64,000 nucleotides of DNA from Pseudomonadota bacterium (GTDB lineage: Bacteria > Pseudomonadota > Alphaproteobacteria > Rhizobiales > Aestuariivirgaceae): assembly GCA_020161855.1 (NCBI GenBank), contig JAIUNJ010000004.1:124001-188000 (forward strand), in the 5' to 3' direction. A program made the position numbers and the translations under genes. Below, piece after piece: positions 1 to 8,956 of the stretch. The first letter of the stretch is position 1. Each line of letters begins with the position of its first letter. The notes beneath the pieces are model-generated. The model saw only the letters and a program-made list of their open reading frames with translations. It searched no databases and had not been told where the DNA came from.

Positions 1-328
1 GCATCACCAGCGAGTTCTGCACGCTCATGGCCGAACGGTATCCGGAATCCACGCGCTCCACTTCGCGCGCCACAAGACCATAGGCCACATAGCCGAGGCC
101 CGAGCCGCCATAGGCATCCGAGGTCATCACGCCCAGGAAACCCATCTCGCCCAGCTCATTCATGATCTCGCGGTCGAAGCGCTCTTCACGGAAAGCGCTC
201 TTCACCCGTGGCATGAGCTTGTCGGCGGCAAAGGCGCGCGCCGAGTCGCGGATCATGCGCTCGTCTTCGCTGAGCAGGCTTTCGAGGTCGAGAGGGTCTT
301 CCCAGTTGAAGTCGGCGAGCTTGGCCAT
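1..328 (-). CDS. gcdH: glutaryl-CoA dehydrogenase, N-terminal part (runs off window start)
   Basis: Only the first 109 residues are present; the gene continues beyond position 1. The product would oxidise and decarboxylate glutaryl-CoA to crotonyl-CoA with FAD in lysine/tryptophan catabolism. The N-terminal acyl-CoA dehydrogenase helical domain is clear ([13 protein letters not shown], then [30 protein letters not shown]), and the [15 protein letters not shown] stretch is characteristic of the glutaryl-CoA branch rather than general acyl-CoA dehydrogenases. The start is the ATG at 328. It lies 93 bp downstream of the isochorismatase-family gene on the same strand and may belong to the same transcript. 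The catalytic Glu lies outside the window, so subfamily assignment rests on the N-terminal signature. Confidence 0.85.
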   Translation of the reverse strand, partial: MAKLADFNWEDPLDLESLLSEDERMIRDSARAFAADKLMPRVKSAFREERFDREIMNELGEMGFLGVMTSDAYGGSGLGYVAYGLVAREVERVDSGYRSAMSVQNSLVM

Positions 329-421
329 GATGAACCTTGTCTGTTGTCTTGCCGCCTTTTCGCAGGCGCGCACCGGCAGAGTCAAATCGCCAAAGGGCGC
401 ACTTCAGAAGGCCAGATGCTG

Positions 422-970
422 CTATCGGATGAGGGCCGAGAGCGCCTTGAACTGCGGGGTTCCGGCCTGGCCAAGAAGCTCGAAGAGCGCCATCTCGGTG
501 TTCACCGTTTCGATTCCGGCGTGGCGCAGGCGCTTGAAGGCAAGATCGGCGGAGGCCGTCTTGCGCGAGGACATGGCATCGGTCACGGCAAAGACGCCGA
601 AGCCGGCATTGGAAAGATCAATGCAGGTCTGCAGTACGCAGACATGGGCCTCGATCCCGGCCACGATGATAAGCGGCCTGCCCTTTTCATGCAGATTGAT
701 GAAATGCGATTTCATCGGCTTGTCGCGCCAGCAGGAGAAGGTGAGCTTCTCAAGGGTCGCCGCGTCATTGGCGGCGAGTTCCGGCACGGTGCGGCCAAGC
801 CCCTTTGGATATTGCTCGGAGATCGTGACCGGCAGGCCAAGCTCCCGCGCCGCTGCGAGCAGGATTTTCGACTTGGCCACCACCTGTTCCGGTTCCGCCA
901 TGGCGGGCAGCAGCCGTTCCTGGATGTCGACCAGAAGCAGGGACGATTTGTTGGCCTCAAGCAGCATCAA
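422..970 (-). CDS. isochorismatase-family cysteine hydrolase
   Basis: A 182-residue single-domain cysteine hydrolase of the isochorismatase/nicotinamidase superfamily, closest in look to the ISOC1/YcaC-like branch. The expected catalytic triad is visible: Asp15 in LLLVDIQERL, Lys75 in LEKLTFSC and Cys111 in EAHVCVLQT. Substrate is unknown; family members hydrolyse amides or vinyl ethers. The 5' end overlaps the 3' end of the upstream oligopeptidase gene by 14 bp, implying translational coupling. Two adjacent ATG codons (970 and 967) are possible starts. No signal peptide, so probably cytoplasmic. Confidence 0.85.
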   Translation of the reverse strand: MMLLEANKSSLLLVDIQERLLPAMAEPEQVVAKSKILLAAARELGLPVTISEQYPKGLGRTVPELAANDAATLEKLTFSCWRDKPMKSHFINLHEKGRPLIIVAGIEAHVCVLQTCIDLSNAGFGVFAVTDAMSSRKTASADLAFKRLRHAGIETVNTEMALFELLGQAGTPQFKALSALIR

Positions 971-3053
971 GCTTCCCCGTCACCTTAAGCCCGAAGGCAT
1001 AGACCTCCGCCACTTCCTTGAGCCGGTCGAAGCGGCCCGAGGCACCACCATGTCCAGCCCCCATGTTGATCTTGAGCAGAAGCAGATTCTGCGACGTGTT
1101 CATGGCGCGGAGCTTGGCGATCCACTTGGCGGGCTCCCAATAGGTCACGCGCGGATCAGTCAGGCCGCCCAGCGCGAAGATATGGGGATAAGCCCTGGCC
1201 GCAACATTTTCATAGGGCGCATAGGCGGCGATTGCCTCATAGGCGGCCTTGTCTTCGATGGGATTGCCCCATTCGGGCCATTCCGGTGGCGTCAGCGGCA
1301 GCGTGTCATCGAGCATGGTGGTGAGCGCATCGACAAAGGGAACTTCTGATACAAAGCCACGGAAGAGATCAGGTGCCATGTTGGCGACGGCACCCATGAG
1401 CAGGCCTCCGGCACTGCCGCCATGCGCCACGATATTGCCGCGCGTGGTGAAGCCCTGCGCGACAAGAAATGCGCCGCAGGAGATGAAGTCGCGGAAGCTG
1501 TTCATCTTCTTGTCGAGCTTCCCGGTCTTGTACCAGCGCCGGCCCTTCTCCTGCCCGCCGCGGATATGGGCGGTGGCATAGATGAAGCCGCGATTCACCA
1601 GTGACAGGATGTTGGTGTTGAAGCCCGCGGACATGGAGATGCCGTAGGAGCCGTAGCCATAGAGCCAGAGCGGTGCCGTGCCGTCGAGCGGCGTATCCTT
1701 GCGGTAGAGCAGCGTTACCGGAATCTCTTCGCCGTCATGGGCCGGGGCCAGCAGGCGCCGCGCCATGTAGAGCGATGGATCATGGCCGGAAGGCACTTCC
1801 TGCGTCTTGCGCAGAACCCGCTCGCGCGTCCGCATGTTGTAGTCGAAGACCTGGGCCGGCGTCGTTGGCGAGGAATAGGAGAAGCGCAGCGTGTCGGTGT
1901 CGAATTCGCGCATGTCGCCGAGGCCGAGCGAATAGGCCTCCTCGTCGAAGGCAATGCGATGCTCCGCGCCATCTGTCATGTTGCGGACGACAATGCGGGG
2001 CAGGGCATTCTCACGCTCGAGGATCACCAGCCAGTCCTTGAAGATGGCGAAACCAACGATGAAGATGCCGGGCCGGTGCGGCACGAGATCAACCCAGTTT
2101 GCGGGCGATGGATCGGAGACGGGTGCTGTCACCAGCTTGTAGTCTTCCGCACCGCCGATATTGGTCTTGATGATGAAGCGGTCGCCGTGATGCTCCATGT
2201 CATATTCAATGCCGGGCACGCGCGGCGCCACGAGGCGCGGCGGCTCTTCCGGCCTGTCGGCTTCGATGAGCCAGCATTCCGATGTGTCGTGATCATGGAC
2301 GCTGATGATGATGAAACGGTCCGACTGCGTGGTGCCGATGCCGGTGAACATGCCGGTATCCTTCTCGTCGAAGACGAGAACGTCATCCTTCTGCGCCGTG
2401 CCGAGGCGGTGGCGGAAGGTTTTCAGTGGTCGGTGGTTGTCGTCCTGCAGGGTATAGAAGATGTGTTTGCCATCGGCTGACCAGCAGGCCCCGCCCGATG
2501 TGTTTTCCAGAAGGTCGGCGTGGTCGGTGCCCGTGTCGAGGTCGCGTATCTTCAGCGTGTAGAATTCGCTGCCCTTGTCGTCATAGGTCCAGGCGGCAAG
2601 CCTGTGGTCCATGGAACGGGCCACATCGCCCAGCGAGAAATAGTCTTTGCCTGCGGCCAGTGCGTTGCAGTCGAACAGGACCTGTTCGCTGCCGCCATTG
2701 CGCAGCCTGCGCTTCAGAAGTGGGTATTGACCGCCGATAACGAAGGACGAGTAGTATTCATAAGGTCCATCCGGCGCGGGCACGGACTGATCGTCTTCCT
2801 TGATGCGGCCCTTGAGCTCCTGGAACAGCGTTTCGCGCAGCGCCTCGGTGTCCGCCATGGTGGCCTTGGTATAGGCGTTCTCGGCTTCGAGATAGGCGCG
2901 GATGTCGGCCGGCAACAGGCTCGGGTCATGCATCACCGCCTGCCAGTTGTCGGCCTTCAGCCACTTGTAGTCGTCGGTCTTGGTGTAGCCGTGCCACGTT
3001 TCCGTGACACGGCGCTTCTCCGCCTGGGGCGGGGCAGTCAAGATGTCAGTCAT
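957..3053 (-). CDS. ptrB: oligopeptidase B (S9A prolyl oligopeptidase family)
   Basis: A 698-residue serine peptidase, the usual length for oligopeptidase B, which cleaves short peptides after basic residues in the cytoplasm. Residues about 10-420 form the beta-propeller region and about 430-698 the alpha/beta-hydrolase domain. The triad can be placed: Ser547 in GGSAGGLLMG, Asp633 in GGLTDPRVTYWEP and His668 in GAGHGGASGRF. The TDPRV and RGGQEKGR motifs are typical of OPB. The start ATG at 3053 overlaps the stop of msrB (TGATG arrangement), so the two are co-transcribed and probably coupled. No signal peptide. Confidence 0.93.
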   Translation of the reverse strand: MTDILTAPPQAEKRRVTETWHGYTKTDDYKWLKADNWQAVMHDPSLLPADIRAYLEAENAYTKATMADTEALRETLFQELKGRIKEDDQSVPAPDGPYEYYSSFVIGGQYPLLKRRLRNGGSEQVLFDCNALAAGKDYFSLGDVARSMDHRLAAWTYDDKGSEFYTLKIRDLDTGTDHADLLENTSGGACWSADGKHIFYTLQDDNHRPLKTFRHRLGTAQKDDVLVFDEKDTGMFTGIGTTQSDRFIIISVHDHDTSECWLIEADRPEEPPRLVAPRVPGIEYDMEHHGDRFIIKTNIGGAEDYKLVTAPVSDPSPANWVDLVPHRPGIFIVGFAIFKDWLVILERENALPRIVVRNMTDGAEHRIAFDEEAYSLGLGDMREFDTDTLRFSYSSPTTPAQVFDYNMRTRERVLRKTQEVPSGHDPSLYMARRLLAPAHDGEEIPVTLLYRKDTPLDGTAPLWLYGYGSYGISMSAGFNTNILSLVNRGFIYATAHIRGGQEKGRRWYKTGKLDKKMNSFRDFISCGAFLVAQGFTTRGNIVAHGGSAGGLLMGAVANMAPDLFRGFVSEVPFVDALTTMLDDTLPLTPPEWPEWGNPIEDKAAYEAIAAYAPYENVAARAYPHIFALGGLTDPRVTYWEPAKWIAKLRAMNTSQNLLLLKINMGAGHGGASGRFDRLKEVAEVYAFGLKVTGKLDAA

Positions 3054-3451
3054 CAGGTCTCATCAGGCTTGAAGGTCAGGGCCGCACCATTGATGCAATA
3101 GCGCAATCCGCTGGGGCGCGGTCCATCGGGAAAGACATGGCCGAGATGCGCATTGCAGTCGGCGCAATGCACTTCGGTGCGCCGCATGAAGAGGGAGCGG
3201 TCCTCGGTTTCGCCGACGGAGTCTTCCGCCAGCGGCTTGAAGAAGCTCGGCCAGCCCGTGCCGGAATCAAACTTGGCGTCAGAGCCAAAGAGCTCCTTGC
3301 CGCAGCATATGCAGGCGAACATGCCCTTCCGCTTTTCGTTGTTCAGGGGGCTGGTGAAAGCCCGTTCGGTGGCATGCTGGCGGGTGATGCAGAAGGACTC
3401 GGGCGACAGCTGCTTCTGCCATTCGGCATCAGATTTTTCGATCTTGCTCAT
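3053..3451 (-). CDS. msrB: peptide-methionine (R)-S-oxide reductase
   Basis: A 132-residue MsrB that reduces the R-epimer of methionine sulfoxide in proteins. The structural zinc site is present (Cys47/Cys50 in ACICCGKELF and Cys96/Cys99 in CADCNAHLGHVF), the GWPSF motif is at 67-71, and the catalytic Cys119 lies in RYCINGAAL. The resolving cysteine found in some MsrBs just before GWPSF is Thr66 here, so recycling probably uses another route, as in other family members. I chose ATG 3451, preceded by a GGATCCCCC stretch, over an upstream in-frame start that adds 20 atypical residues. First gene of the msrB-ptrB-hydrolase group. Confidence 0.93.
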   Translation of the reverse strand: MSKIEKSDAEWQKQLSPESFCITRQHATERAFTSPLNNEKRKGMFACICCGKELFGSDAKFDSGTGWPSFFKPLAEDSVGETEDRSLFMRRTEVHCADCNAHLGHVFPDGPRPSGLRYCINGAALTFKPDET

Positions 3452-3645
3452 GGGGGATCCTTTTTGCTTGGCCCAATGTGGGGCCCTTGGGCGCCGAACG
3501 CCAGTGGCCATGACGGGGAATTTACCGGCTGTTTACCATGAGCCCAATCATTAACCACACGACTCCCCTGAATTGCCCCTGATTTAGCAAGTTTGAAGAA
3601 CTCCGCGCCAAGGATCATCACCGGAGTAAAGGATTTCCGGTTCGT

Positions 3646-5661
3646 ATGTCCGATTTGGCGGGTCAGTCTGGCTTTGACGGCGGCGTTGTGGCGCCCGTGC
3701 TGGCTCCTGCTACGGCAAGCCCGCCCAGAAAGGCCATTGGCGCCGATCGCTTCCGTGCCCTGACCGAAAGGCTGAAGAAGCCCGTTGAACCCGTGGCCGT
3801 GGCACCGGCCATGCCTGCCGCACCTGCGCCCATCGTGGCGGCACCTGCCCCTGTTATCACTGAAGAGCCGCTGCCGCCGCGTGTTGCCGAAGCGGTTGTT
3901 GCCGAGGCGGTTGTCGTCGAGCCTGTACTGGACGTGCCCCCGCCGGAGGAACCGGTGGCTGAGGCCGTTGTGCAGCCTGCACCCGCAGAGCCTGAGATTG
4001 ATGTGCCGGCCGCGCCGGTTGTTGTGGCCGAAATGCCGCAACTGGATGCCGAACCGGCAGCCCCCGTTGAGGAGGCGCCGGTTCAGGCGGTGCTGCCCGA
4101 ACCACCGGTACCTGCCCAGCCGGCACCGACGATTTTTGGCTCGTCGCCCTTTGCCAAGATGGAAAAGGAAGCGGTGGAGGGGCTCGACTCCCTGCAGCGC
4201 CGCCTCTCAGGCCTGTTCAGCAGCACGCCCGCCGTGAGCGCCCCGGCGTCTGCCTTGCAGTTTCCGGAAATTCTGCCGCCGCCCCCACCGCCGCCGCCGC
4301 CCGAACCGGTGCAGGAGTTGGATCCCGGCATCGTCGCGCCGTCCATGGAGGAAGTGCAGCAGCGCCTCCGCGAGGATGCAACCGCACGGCTCGAACAACT
4401 CGACCTTGAGAATGTGTGGCGCCAGGTTCTTTCGCTGCCCACCGTTGAGGAGCGGGCGCAGTACCTGAAGGAGGCGGAGGAGTTTGCCGCGCTCCAGGGC
4501 ATTGCCGTCGACAGGGCCGTCGAAATTCCCGTCGAGCACGACCTGTCGCGCATCGAGCCCGAGCCACCAGCCGAAGTGGCGGAAGAGCCGGCGCAACTGC
4601 CGGAAGGCAAGATCTACACACCTCAACTGCCCGCCATGTCCTCCGAGGAGGCCGAGACGGCGGAGGTGGCGCGCTCGCTACTCGACATGATGTCTTCCGG
4701 CAGCAGCGCTGGCCTGCCTCAGGAGCGCGCGCTGGCCGCCGATACGCTGCTGCGCCTCGTACCCAAGCTGGCGCTGAAGCCCCTGATCATGCTGGCCGAA
4801 CGGCTGTCGATCATGGAGAACCCGCCGCATTTGATCGTCGGCAAGTTGCTGCGCGATCCGCGCCCGGAAGTCTCGGGGCCGTTGCTTGAGAACTGCATGC
4901 ACATCAGTGAGAATGATCTCATCATGGTGGCGCAGGAGGAAAATCCCGGCAAGCGCCGCATGCTGGCACGCCGCCGCAAGCTTTCGCCCGCTGTGAGCGG
5001 TGCATTGATCGCAACACATGATCCTTCCGTGATCCTGACCCTTGTCCGCAACGCCCAGGCGGAGATTTCACATGATGGCTTTGCCGCTCTGATTGATCTC
5101 GCGGGCGACATGCCCGACGTGCTTGCACCGCTCAGCACGCGCGCCGATCTCGCAGCACCCTATGCCTTTGAGCTGTTCTGGAAAGCGCCGTCGCAGCTGC
5201 GCCGCTTCCTGCTCAACCGCTTCCTCACCGATTCCGAGACCCTGACGAAGATCCTCAAGATTACACTTTCGACACAAGGCGAGGACAATTCCGGCGACAG
5301 GCTTTCGCTTGGTGAAATGGTCGAGACCCTGAGCAACGCCTGCAAGGGCAAGGTCGACTCCGCCGCCGCGAAATTTGCCGAAGCATTACAGGTCGGCAAG
5401 GAATGCGTGCTGCGCATTCTTTCGGACCGGGCCGGCGAAGCGATTGTCGTCATGCTCAAGGTTGCAGGTTTCTCGCGTGGCAACCTGGGAGACTTGCTCA
5501 AGGCTCTAAAGCGCGGCGATCTGCCACTTCTCGATCAGGACAGGGACATTGACGAATTGCAGGTGATGTTCGACACGCTGTCCTCGAACAAGGCCCGCAT
5601 TCTTCTCACATACTGGGACTGGGCCGTGAAGAAGTCCGGGCCTTACGCGCCCGTGCACTAA
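3646..5661 (+). CDS. DUF2336 domain-containing protein with Pro/Ala-rich N-terminus
   Basis: A 671-residue alphaproteobacterial protein. Residues about 1-230 are low complexity, rich in Pro, Ala, Val and Glu, including a run of nine prolines near residue 210, and probably disordered. From about residue 340 there is an all-helical DUF2336-like region (LALKPLIMLAERLSIMENPPHLIVGKLL, then the FELFWKAPSQLRRFLLNRFLTDSETL segment). The family has no established function; some members lie in regulatory or motility contexts. No signal peptide or membrane segment. It precedes the mucR-type gene by 107 bp on the same strand, a spacing that allows an independent promoter. Confidence 0.8.
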   Translation: MSDLAGQSGFDGGVVAPVLAPATASPPRKAIGADRFRALTERLKKPVEPVAVAPAMPAAPAPIVAAPAPVITEEPLPPRVAEAVVAEAVVVEPVLDVPPPEEPVAEAVVQPAPAEPEIDVPAAPVVVAEMPQLDAEPAAPVEEAPVQAVLPEPPVPAQPAPTIFGSSPFAKMEKEAVEGLDSLQRRLSGLFSSTPAVSAPASALQFPEILPPPPPPPPPEPVQELDPGIVAPSMEEVQQRLREDATARLEQLDLENVWRQVLSLPTVEERAQYLKEAEEFAALQGIAVDRAVEIPVEHDLSRIEPEPPAEVAEEPAQLPEGKIYTPQLPAMSSEEAETAEVARSLLDMMSSGSSAGLPQERALAADTLLRLVPKLALKPLIMLAERLSIMENPPHLIVGKLLRDPRPEVSGPLLENCMHISENDLIMVAQEENPGKRRMLARRRKLSPAVSGALIATHDPSVILTLVRNAQAEISHDGFAALIDLAGDMPDVLAPLSTRADLAAPYAFELFWKAPSQLRRFLLNRFLTDSETLTKILKITLSTQGEDNSGDRLSLGEMVETLSNACKGKVDSAAAKFAEALQVGKECVLRILSDRAGEAIVVMLKVAGFSRGNLGDLLKALKRGDLPLLDQDRDIDELQVMFDTLSSNKARILLTYWDWAVKKSGPYAPVH

Positions 5662-5768
5662 ACCCCGCGTTTTTGCTCAACACGCTCGCGATATTGTATC
5701 TTGCCATGATCTGAACTTGGTTTAATGGGAAGTCTTCTGGGGACAGCAACTTCTTACTGACAGGAACC

Positions 5769-6182
5769 ATGGAAAAATCATCCAATACGATTGAACTCAC
5801 CGCTCAAATCGTCTCCGCCTATGTTACGCGCGCCGATGTACCCCGTGCCGACCTTGCGCAGCTGATCGCGGAAGTGAATGGCGCGCTGATTGCAGCGGCC
5901 GACGGAAAACTTCCTGCAGGTGTCGGTGCCATCACGCCGATGAAGTCGACCATCCGCAAGTCGATTTTTCCCGACTACATCATCTGTCTTGAGGACGGTA
6001 AGCGCTTCAAGTCTCTGAAGCGTCATCTGCGTGTGAAGTACAATCTCACACCCGAGCAGTATCGCGCCAAGTGGGGCCTGCCGCCGGACTATCCGATGGT
6101 TGCGCCGAAATATGCCGAGAAGCGTTCCAAGCTCGCCAAGAGCATCGGCCTCGGACGGAAGCCGAAAAAGAAGGCAAAATAA
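5769..6182 (+). CDS. mucR: MucR/Ros-family transcriptional regulator
   Basis: A 137-residue regulator of the Ros/MucR family, which control exopolysaccharide, motility and cell-surface genes in Rhizobiales and bind AT-rich DNA as H-NS-like proteins. The conserved core runs from about residue 69 (PDYIICLEDGKRFKSLKRHL) to 112 (YPMVAPKYA). The zinc ligand set is degenerate: Cys73, Asp76 and His86 are present, but the position that is the second His in typical MucR (HLMTHY) is Lys90 (HLRVKY). The C-terminal tail is lysine rich. ATG 5769 follows a CAGGAACC stretch. The start has the usual family N-terminus (ELTAQIVSAYV). Confidence 0.92.
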   Translation: MEKSSNTIELTAQIVSAYVTRADVPRADLAQLIAEVNGALIAAADGKLPAGVGAITPMKSTIRKSIFPDYIICLEDGKRFKSLKRHLRVKYNLTPEQYRAKWGLPPDYPMVAPKYAEKRSKLAKSIGLGRKPKKKAK

Positions 6183-6263
6183 TTGCCCCGTGCAACTGCC
6201 TGACTCTTGCGCCGAGTCCGCCGCCGATTCATAACAACTTAAGAATCAGGCGGCGGCGCTGAT

Positions 6264-6782
6264 TTGGGACAAAGGGCGGCAAGCGTGGGACAGGACGGTC
6301 GAGCGTTCCGGGCACAATTGGCAGTGCCGGAGCAGCGTCAGCTTTATGACTACTGGGTAGCGCAGGCGCGCGGCGAATCCATGCCGGCCCGCAGCGACAT
6401 CAACCCCATTGATATTCCACGCATGCTGCCGGGCATCAGCCTCGTTGAAGTGGCAAGCGATATCTCGTTGAGCCGTGTGCGCCTGGCGGGCACGCGGCTG
6501 CGCGATATCTTCGAGCGCGAGATCACCGGCCTCACGCTGCGCGATCTCGATTGGGCCGACAAGCATGCCTACTGGATGGCGGCGTTCCAGCGCACCATCG
6601 GCAAGGGTGTGCCGACGCAGGGCATCGTCAAGGGGCCGCGCGTGCAGAAGGAACACCTCGTTCAATACTGGCTGCGCCTGCCACTGCGCACCAGCGGCAA
6701 GGGCGTGGGCATGGTGCTCTGCTACGATCACTTCCTCACGGCAAGCGACCGGCTGGATGACGGGTTGGCCCATATCGCCTAA
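6264..6782 (+). CDS. PAS-domain protein (PAS_5-like)
   Basis: About 172 residues comprising one PAS_5-type sensor-like domain common in alphaproteobacteria: QLYDYWVAQARG, then IDIPRMLPGISLVEV, SLSRVRLAGTRLRDIFEREITGLTL and a C-terminal strand region. No output domain is attached. The annotated start is a TTG at 6264; a GTG at 6285 preceded by AAAGGGCGG is a reasonable alternative and removes seven residues. It sits downstream of the mucR gene by about 80 bp. Ligand and partner are unknown; such stand-alone proteins may bind a small molecule or act in protein-protein signalling. Confidence 0.75.
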   Translation: MGQRAASVGQDGRAFRAQLAVPEQRQLYDYWVAQARGESMPARSDINPIDIPRMLPGISLVEVASDISLSRVRLAGTRLRDIFEREITGLTLRDLDWADKHAYWMAAFQRTIGKGVPTQGIVKGPRVQKEHLVQYWLRLPLRTSGKGVGMVLCYDHFLTASDRLDDGLAHIA

Positions 6783-6790
6783 ACCTTCTC

Positions 6791-6819
6791 TTGATTCCTA
6801 GTTTCGGAATGAGTATATG
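6791..6819 (+). promoter_or_regulatory. predicted sigma-70-type promoter for the DUF6456 gene
   Basis: A TTGATT -35 element (6791-6796) and a TATATG -10 element (6814-6819) are separated by exactly 17 bp. They lie 26 bp upstream of the ATG at 6846, with an AGGAG ribosome binding site at 6832-6836 between. Seen in sequence only; no transcript data. Confidence 0.55.
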
Positions 6820-6845
6820 AATTCTCTAAACAGGAGAATAAACAT

Positions 6846-7646
6846 ATGCGCATTCACCCGGACATCACTGAAAACGCCAAGCCTGCCAGCCACTTCGGCG
6901 ACTGCCCGAAGCGGGCGGCCGCCTTCCTCGATTCGCTCCTGCGCAGTGGTGGTGCGCTTCTCTGGCGTGAGAATGCCTGGCACGTTCTGACCGGCGCGGC
7001 ACAGAGGTCCTCGCCCGTTTCCCGCTACAAGACGCGCATGATCGCGGGCCTCGCCGCGCGCGGGCTCCTCACTGCCGGCGACGATGGCCTGCTGCGGCCG
7101 CAGAGCCAGCGGGCAGCCCCGGTGACCAACATGTCTGAAAGCCCGTTGTCGCGGCTTTCGCTTGTAAAGCGTGAAGATGGCAGGCCGTTCTTTGACGATG
7201 CCCAGATCAGGGGTGGCGAGCGCCTGCGCCGGGACTATGAGCGGGCGCAGCTTTCACAGCGCGTGACCGTCAACTATGCGGCCGCGGAAGGTGGCAGTGG
7301 CCAGCACTGGCGGATGAGCGACAACGCCGTCGAGAAGCTGAGTGCTGCGGCATTGTCGGCGCGCCAGCAAGTGCATGCGGCCCTCTCGGCGGTGGGGCCT
7401 GAGCTTTCAGGAATCCTGCTCCACGTCTGCTGCCTCGTGGCGGGTCTTGAGGAAGCAGAGCGGCAACTGGCGCTGCCACGCCGTTCCGGCAAGGCCATCC
7501 TCGCACTCGCACTCACGCGCCTGGCGCGCCATTATGGGCTGAAGCCTGCGCTCAGGCATGGCGGCCCGCAGCGGATCGGCCATTGGGCCGTACCCGGCTC
7601 CAGGCCGGAGATCAGGCCTTCAGCGCCGCCGCGGCATCTGCCTTGA
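6846..7646 (+). CDS. DUF6456 domain-containing protein, putative DNA-binding
   Basis: A 266-residue protein of a family found in Rhizobiales. The N-terminal half resembles a helix-turn-helix layout (FLDSLLRSGGALLWRENAW, then SRYKTRMIAGLAARGLL). The C-terminal region (LSRLSLVKREDGRPFFDDAQIRGGERLRRDYERAQLSQRVTVNY) matches what I know of the DUF6456 core. Function is not established; a regulatory role is inferred only from the helical architecture. It has its own promoter and a good AGGAG site. The last 35 bp overlap the 3' end of the convergent sufE gene, so the final 12 residues are encoded over sufE. Confidence 0.7.
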   Translation: MRIHPDITENAKPASHFGDCPKRAAAFLDSLLRSGGALLWRENAWHVLTGAAQRSSPVSRYKTRMIAGLAARGLLTAGDDGLLRPQSQRAAPVTNMSESPLSRLSLVKREDGRPFFDDAQIRGGERLRRDYERAQLSQRVTVNYAAAEGGSGQHWRMSDNAVEKLSAAALSARQQVHAALSAVGPELSGILLHVCCLVAGLEEAERQLALPRRSGKAILALALTRLARHYGLKPALRHGGPQRIGHWAVPGSRPEIRPSAPPRHLP

Positions 7647-8052
7647 TGCGCGCTACCATGGAGGCGAGCCCGTTCGAGCGTTGTGGTGTGAGATGCTCGC
7701 TCAGGCCCAGTTCGCGAAAGATGGCGACGGCATCGGTGGCGACAATCTCCTGCACGGTGAGAGGCGCGAAGATGGCAAAGGCTACGGCGATCAGCCCCTT
7801 GACGATCAGGGCATCGCTGTCGCCTGTGAGCGCCAGCAGGGTTCCTTTCGGGCCAGGCACGGCGCGCGAGAAGATCCACACCTGGCTGGCACAACCGCTC
7901 ACTTTCGTGGCGGGTGTCTTCAGGGCTTCTTCCATGTGCGGCAGGGCCTTGCCGAGTTCGATCACATGGCGGTAGCGGTCTTCCCAGTCGTCGAGGATGG
8001 CGAAGTCCGACTTCAGGTCGTCGAGCGTGAAGTGCTGTGCAGCTTGGTCCAT
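7612..8052 (-). CDS. sufE: SufE family protein (cysteine desulfuration)
   Basis: A 146-residue SufE-like protein that would accept persulfide sulfur from SufS and stimulate iron-sulfur cluster assembly in the cytosol. Features are the DWEDRYRHVIELGKALP motif near the N-terminus and the loop VSGCASQVWI carrying the acceptor cysteine. The start is ATG 8052 (MDQAAQHFTL), with a GGGGGA-like stretch on its 5' side; a longer in-frame extension upstream lacks family similarity. It is alone rather than in a suf operon within this window, and convergent with the DUF6456 gene. Confidence 0.9.
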   Translation of the reverse strand: MDQAAQHFTLDDLKSDFAILDDWEDRYRHVIELGKALPHMEEALKTPATKVSGCASQVWIFSRAVPGPKGTLLALTGDSDALIVKGLIAVAFAIFAPLTVQEIVATDAVAIFRELGLSEHLTPQRSNGLASMVARIKADAAAALKA

Positions 8053-8117
8053 GGGGGACGAGATAGGATGGCGCGCGGATGAACTCAACAGCCACGCCGC
8101 CATCCCTCTCCCCGGTT

Positions 8118-8870
8118 TTACAGGAACAAGCCGCCCGAAGCTTCGATGCGCTGGCCGTTCACCCAGCGGAAATCATCGGACAGCATGGCCGCCGCCAGCG
8201 CGCCGATGTCGTCAGCCTCGCCGACGCGGCCAAGGGCTGTCTGCTCGGAAAGCTGTGAGCGGAAAGCAGCATTGTCACGCACGGCACCGCCGCCGAAATC
8301 AGTAGCGATTGCACCCGGCGCCAACGTGTTGGCTGAGATGCGGCGCGGACCCAGCTCCTTGGCGAGGTAACGGGTGAAAACCTCAATGCCGCCCTTCATC
8401 ATCGCGTAGGGCGCATAGGCGGGATAGGAAAAGCGCGCGAGGCCGGAGGACACATTGATGATGCGTCCGCCATCGGTCATCAGCGGCAGGAGCTTCTGTG
8501 TGAGGAAGAACGGCGCCTTGAGATGGATGGTCATCAGCTGGTCGAAGGTTTCCTCGCTGGCAGAGGCAATGGGCCCCGGCGCGCCGATACCGGCATTGTT
8601 GACGAGATGGTCGAACGTGTCGCGCTTCCAGGTCTGGGCCAATGCCGCCTTCACCTGCGCGGCGAAGGCATCGAAGCTTTCGGGCTTCGACACATCGAGC
8701 TGCAGGGCCACAGCCTTGCGGCCCCTGGCAACAATCTCTTTGACCACCGCGTCGGCGTCGGCCTTCCTGCTGTTGTAGGTGATGATCGAATCCTGGCCTT
8801 GTTCGGCGAGGTTGAGGGCCATCGATTTGCCGAGGCCGCGGCTGCCGCCTGTGATGATGTTGATTTTCAT
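8118..8870 (-). CDS. SDR family NAD(P)-dependent oxidoreductase
   Basis: A 250-residue classical short-chain dehydrogenase/reductase. The Rossmann motif GGSRGLG is near residue 7, the NNAG motif follows, and the active site reads VSSGLARF then YAMMK (Tyr-x3-Lys). The C-terminus ends in the usual GGLFL-type segment. Substrate is unknown. The start is ATG 8870 (MKINIITGG); codons upstream in frame do not belong to the family. It is divergent from an HxlR-type regulator, a common arrangement in which the regulator responds to electrophiles or oxidants and controls the reductase. Confidence 0.9.
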   Translation of the reverse strand: MKINIITGGSRGLGKSMALNLAEQGQDSIITYNSRKADADAVVKEIVARGRKAVALQLDVSKPESFDAFAAQVKAALAQTWKRDTFDHLVNNAGIGAPGPIASASEETFDQLMTIHLKAPFFLTQKLLPLMTDGGRIINVSSGLARFSYPAYAPYAMMKGGIEVFTRYLAKELGPRRISANTLAPGAIATDFGGGAVRDNAAFRSQLSEQTALGRVGEADDIGALAAAMLSDDFRWVNGQRIEASGGLFL

Positions 8871-8956
8871 GTTGTGCTTCTCCTGTGAAGAAGCCCTAAG
8901 TAATTTTGCCCTTGCCAGCCGCAAGACGGCACCCAAAATATCCGTAGCCACGAAAA

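Noticed and set aside
162-1349. A 395-codon plus-strand open frame over gcdH and the hydrolase/oligopeptidase genes
   Set aside because: It is an antisense shadow of well-recognised minus-strand genes and has low-complexity, family-free sequence.
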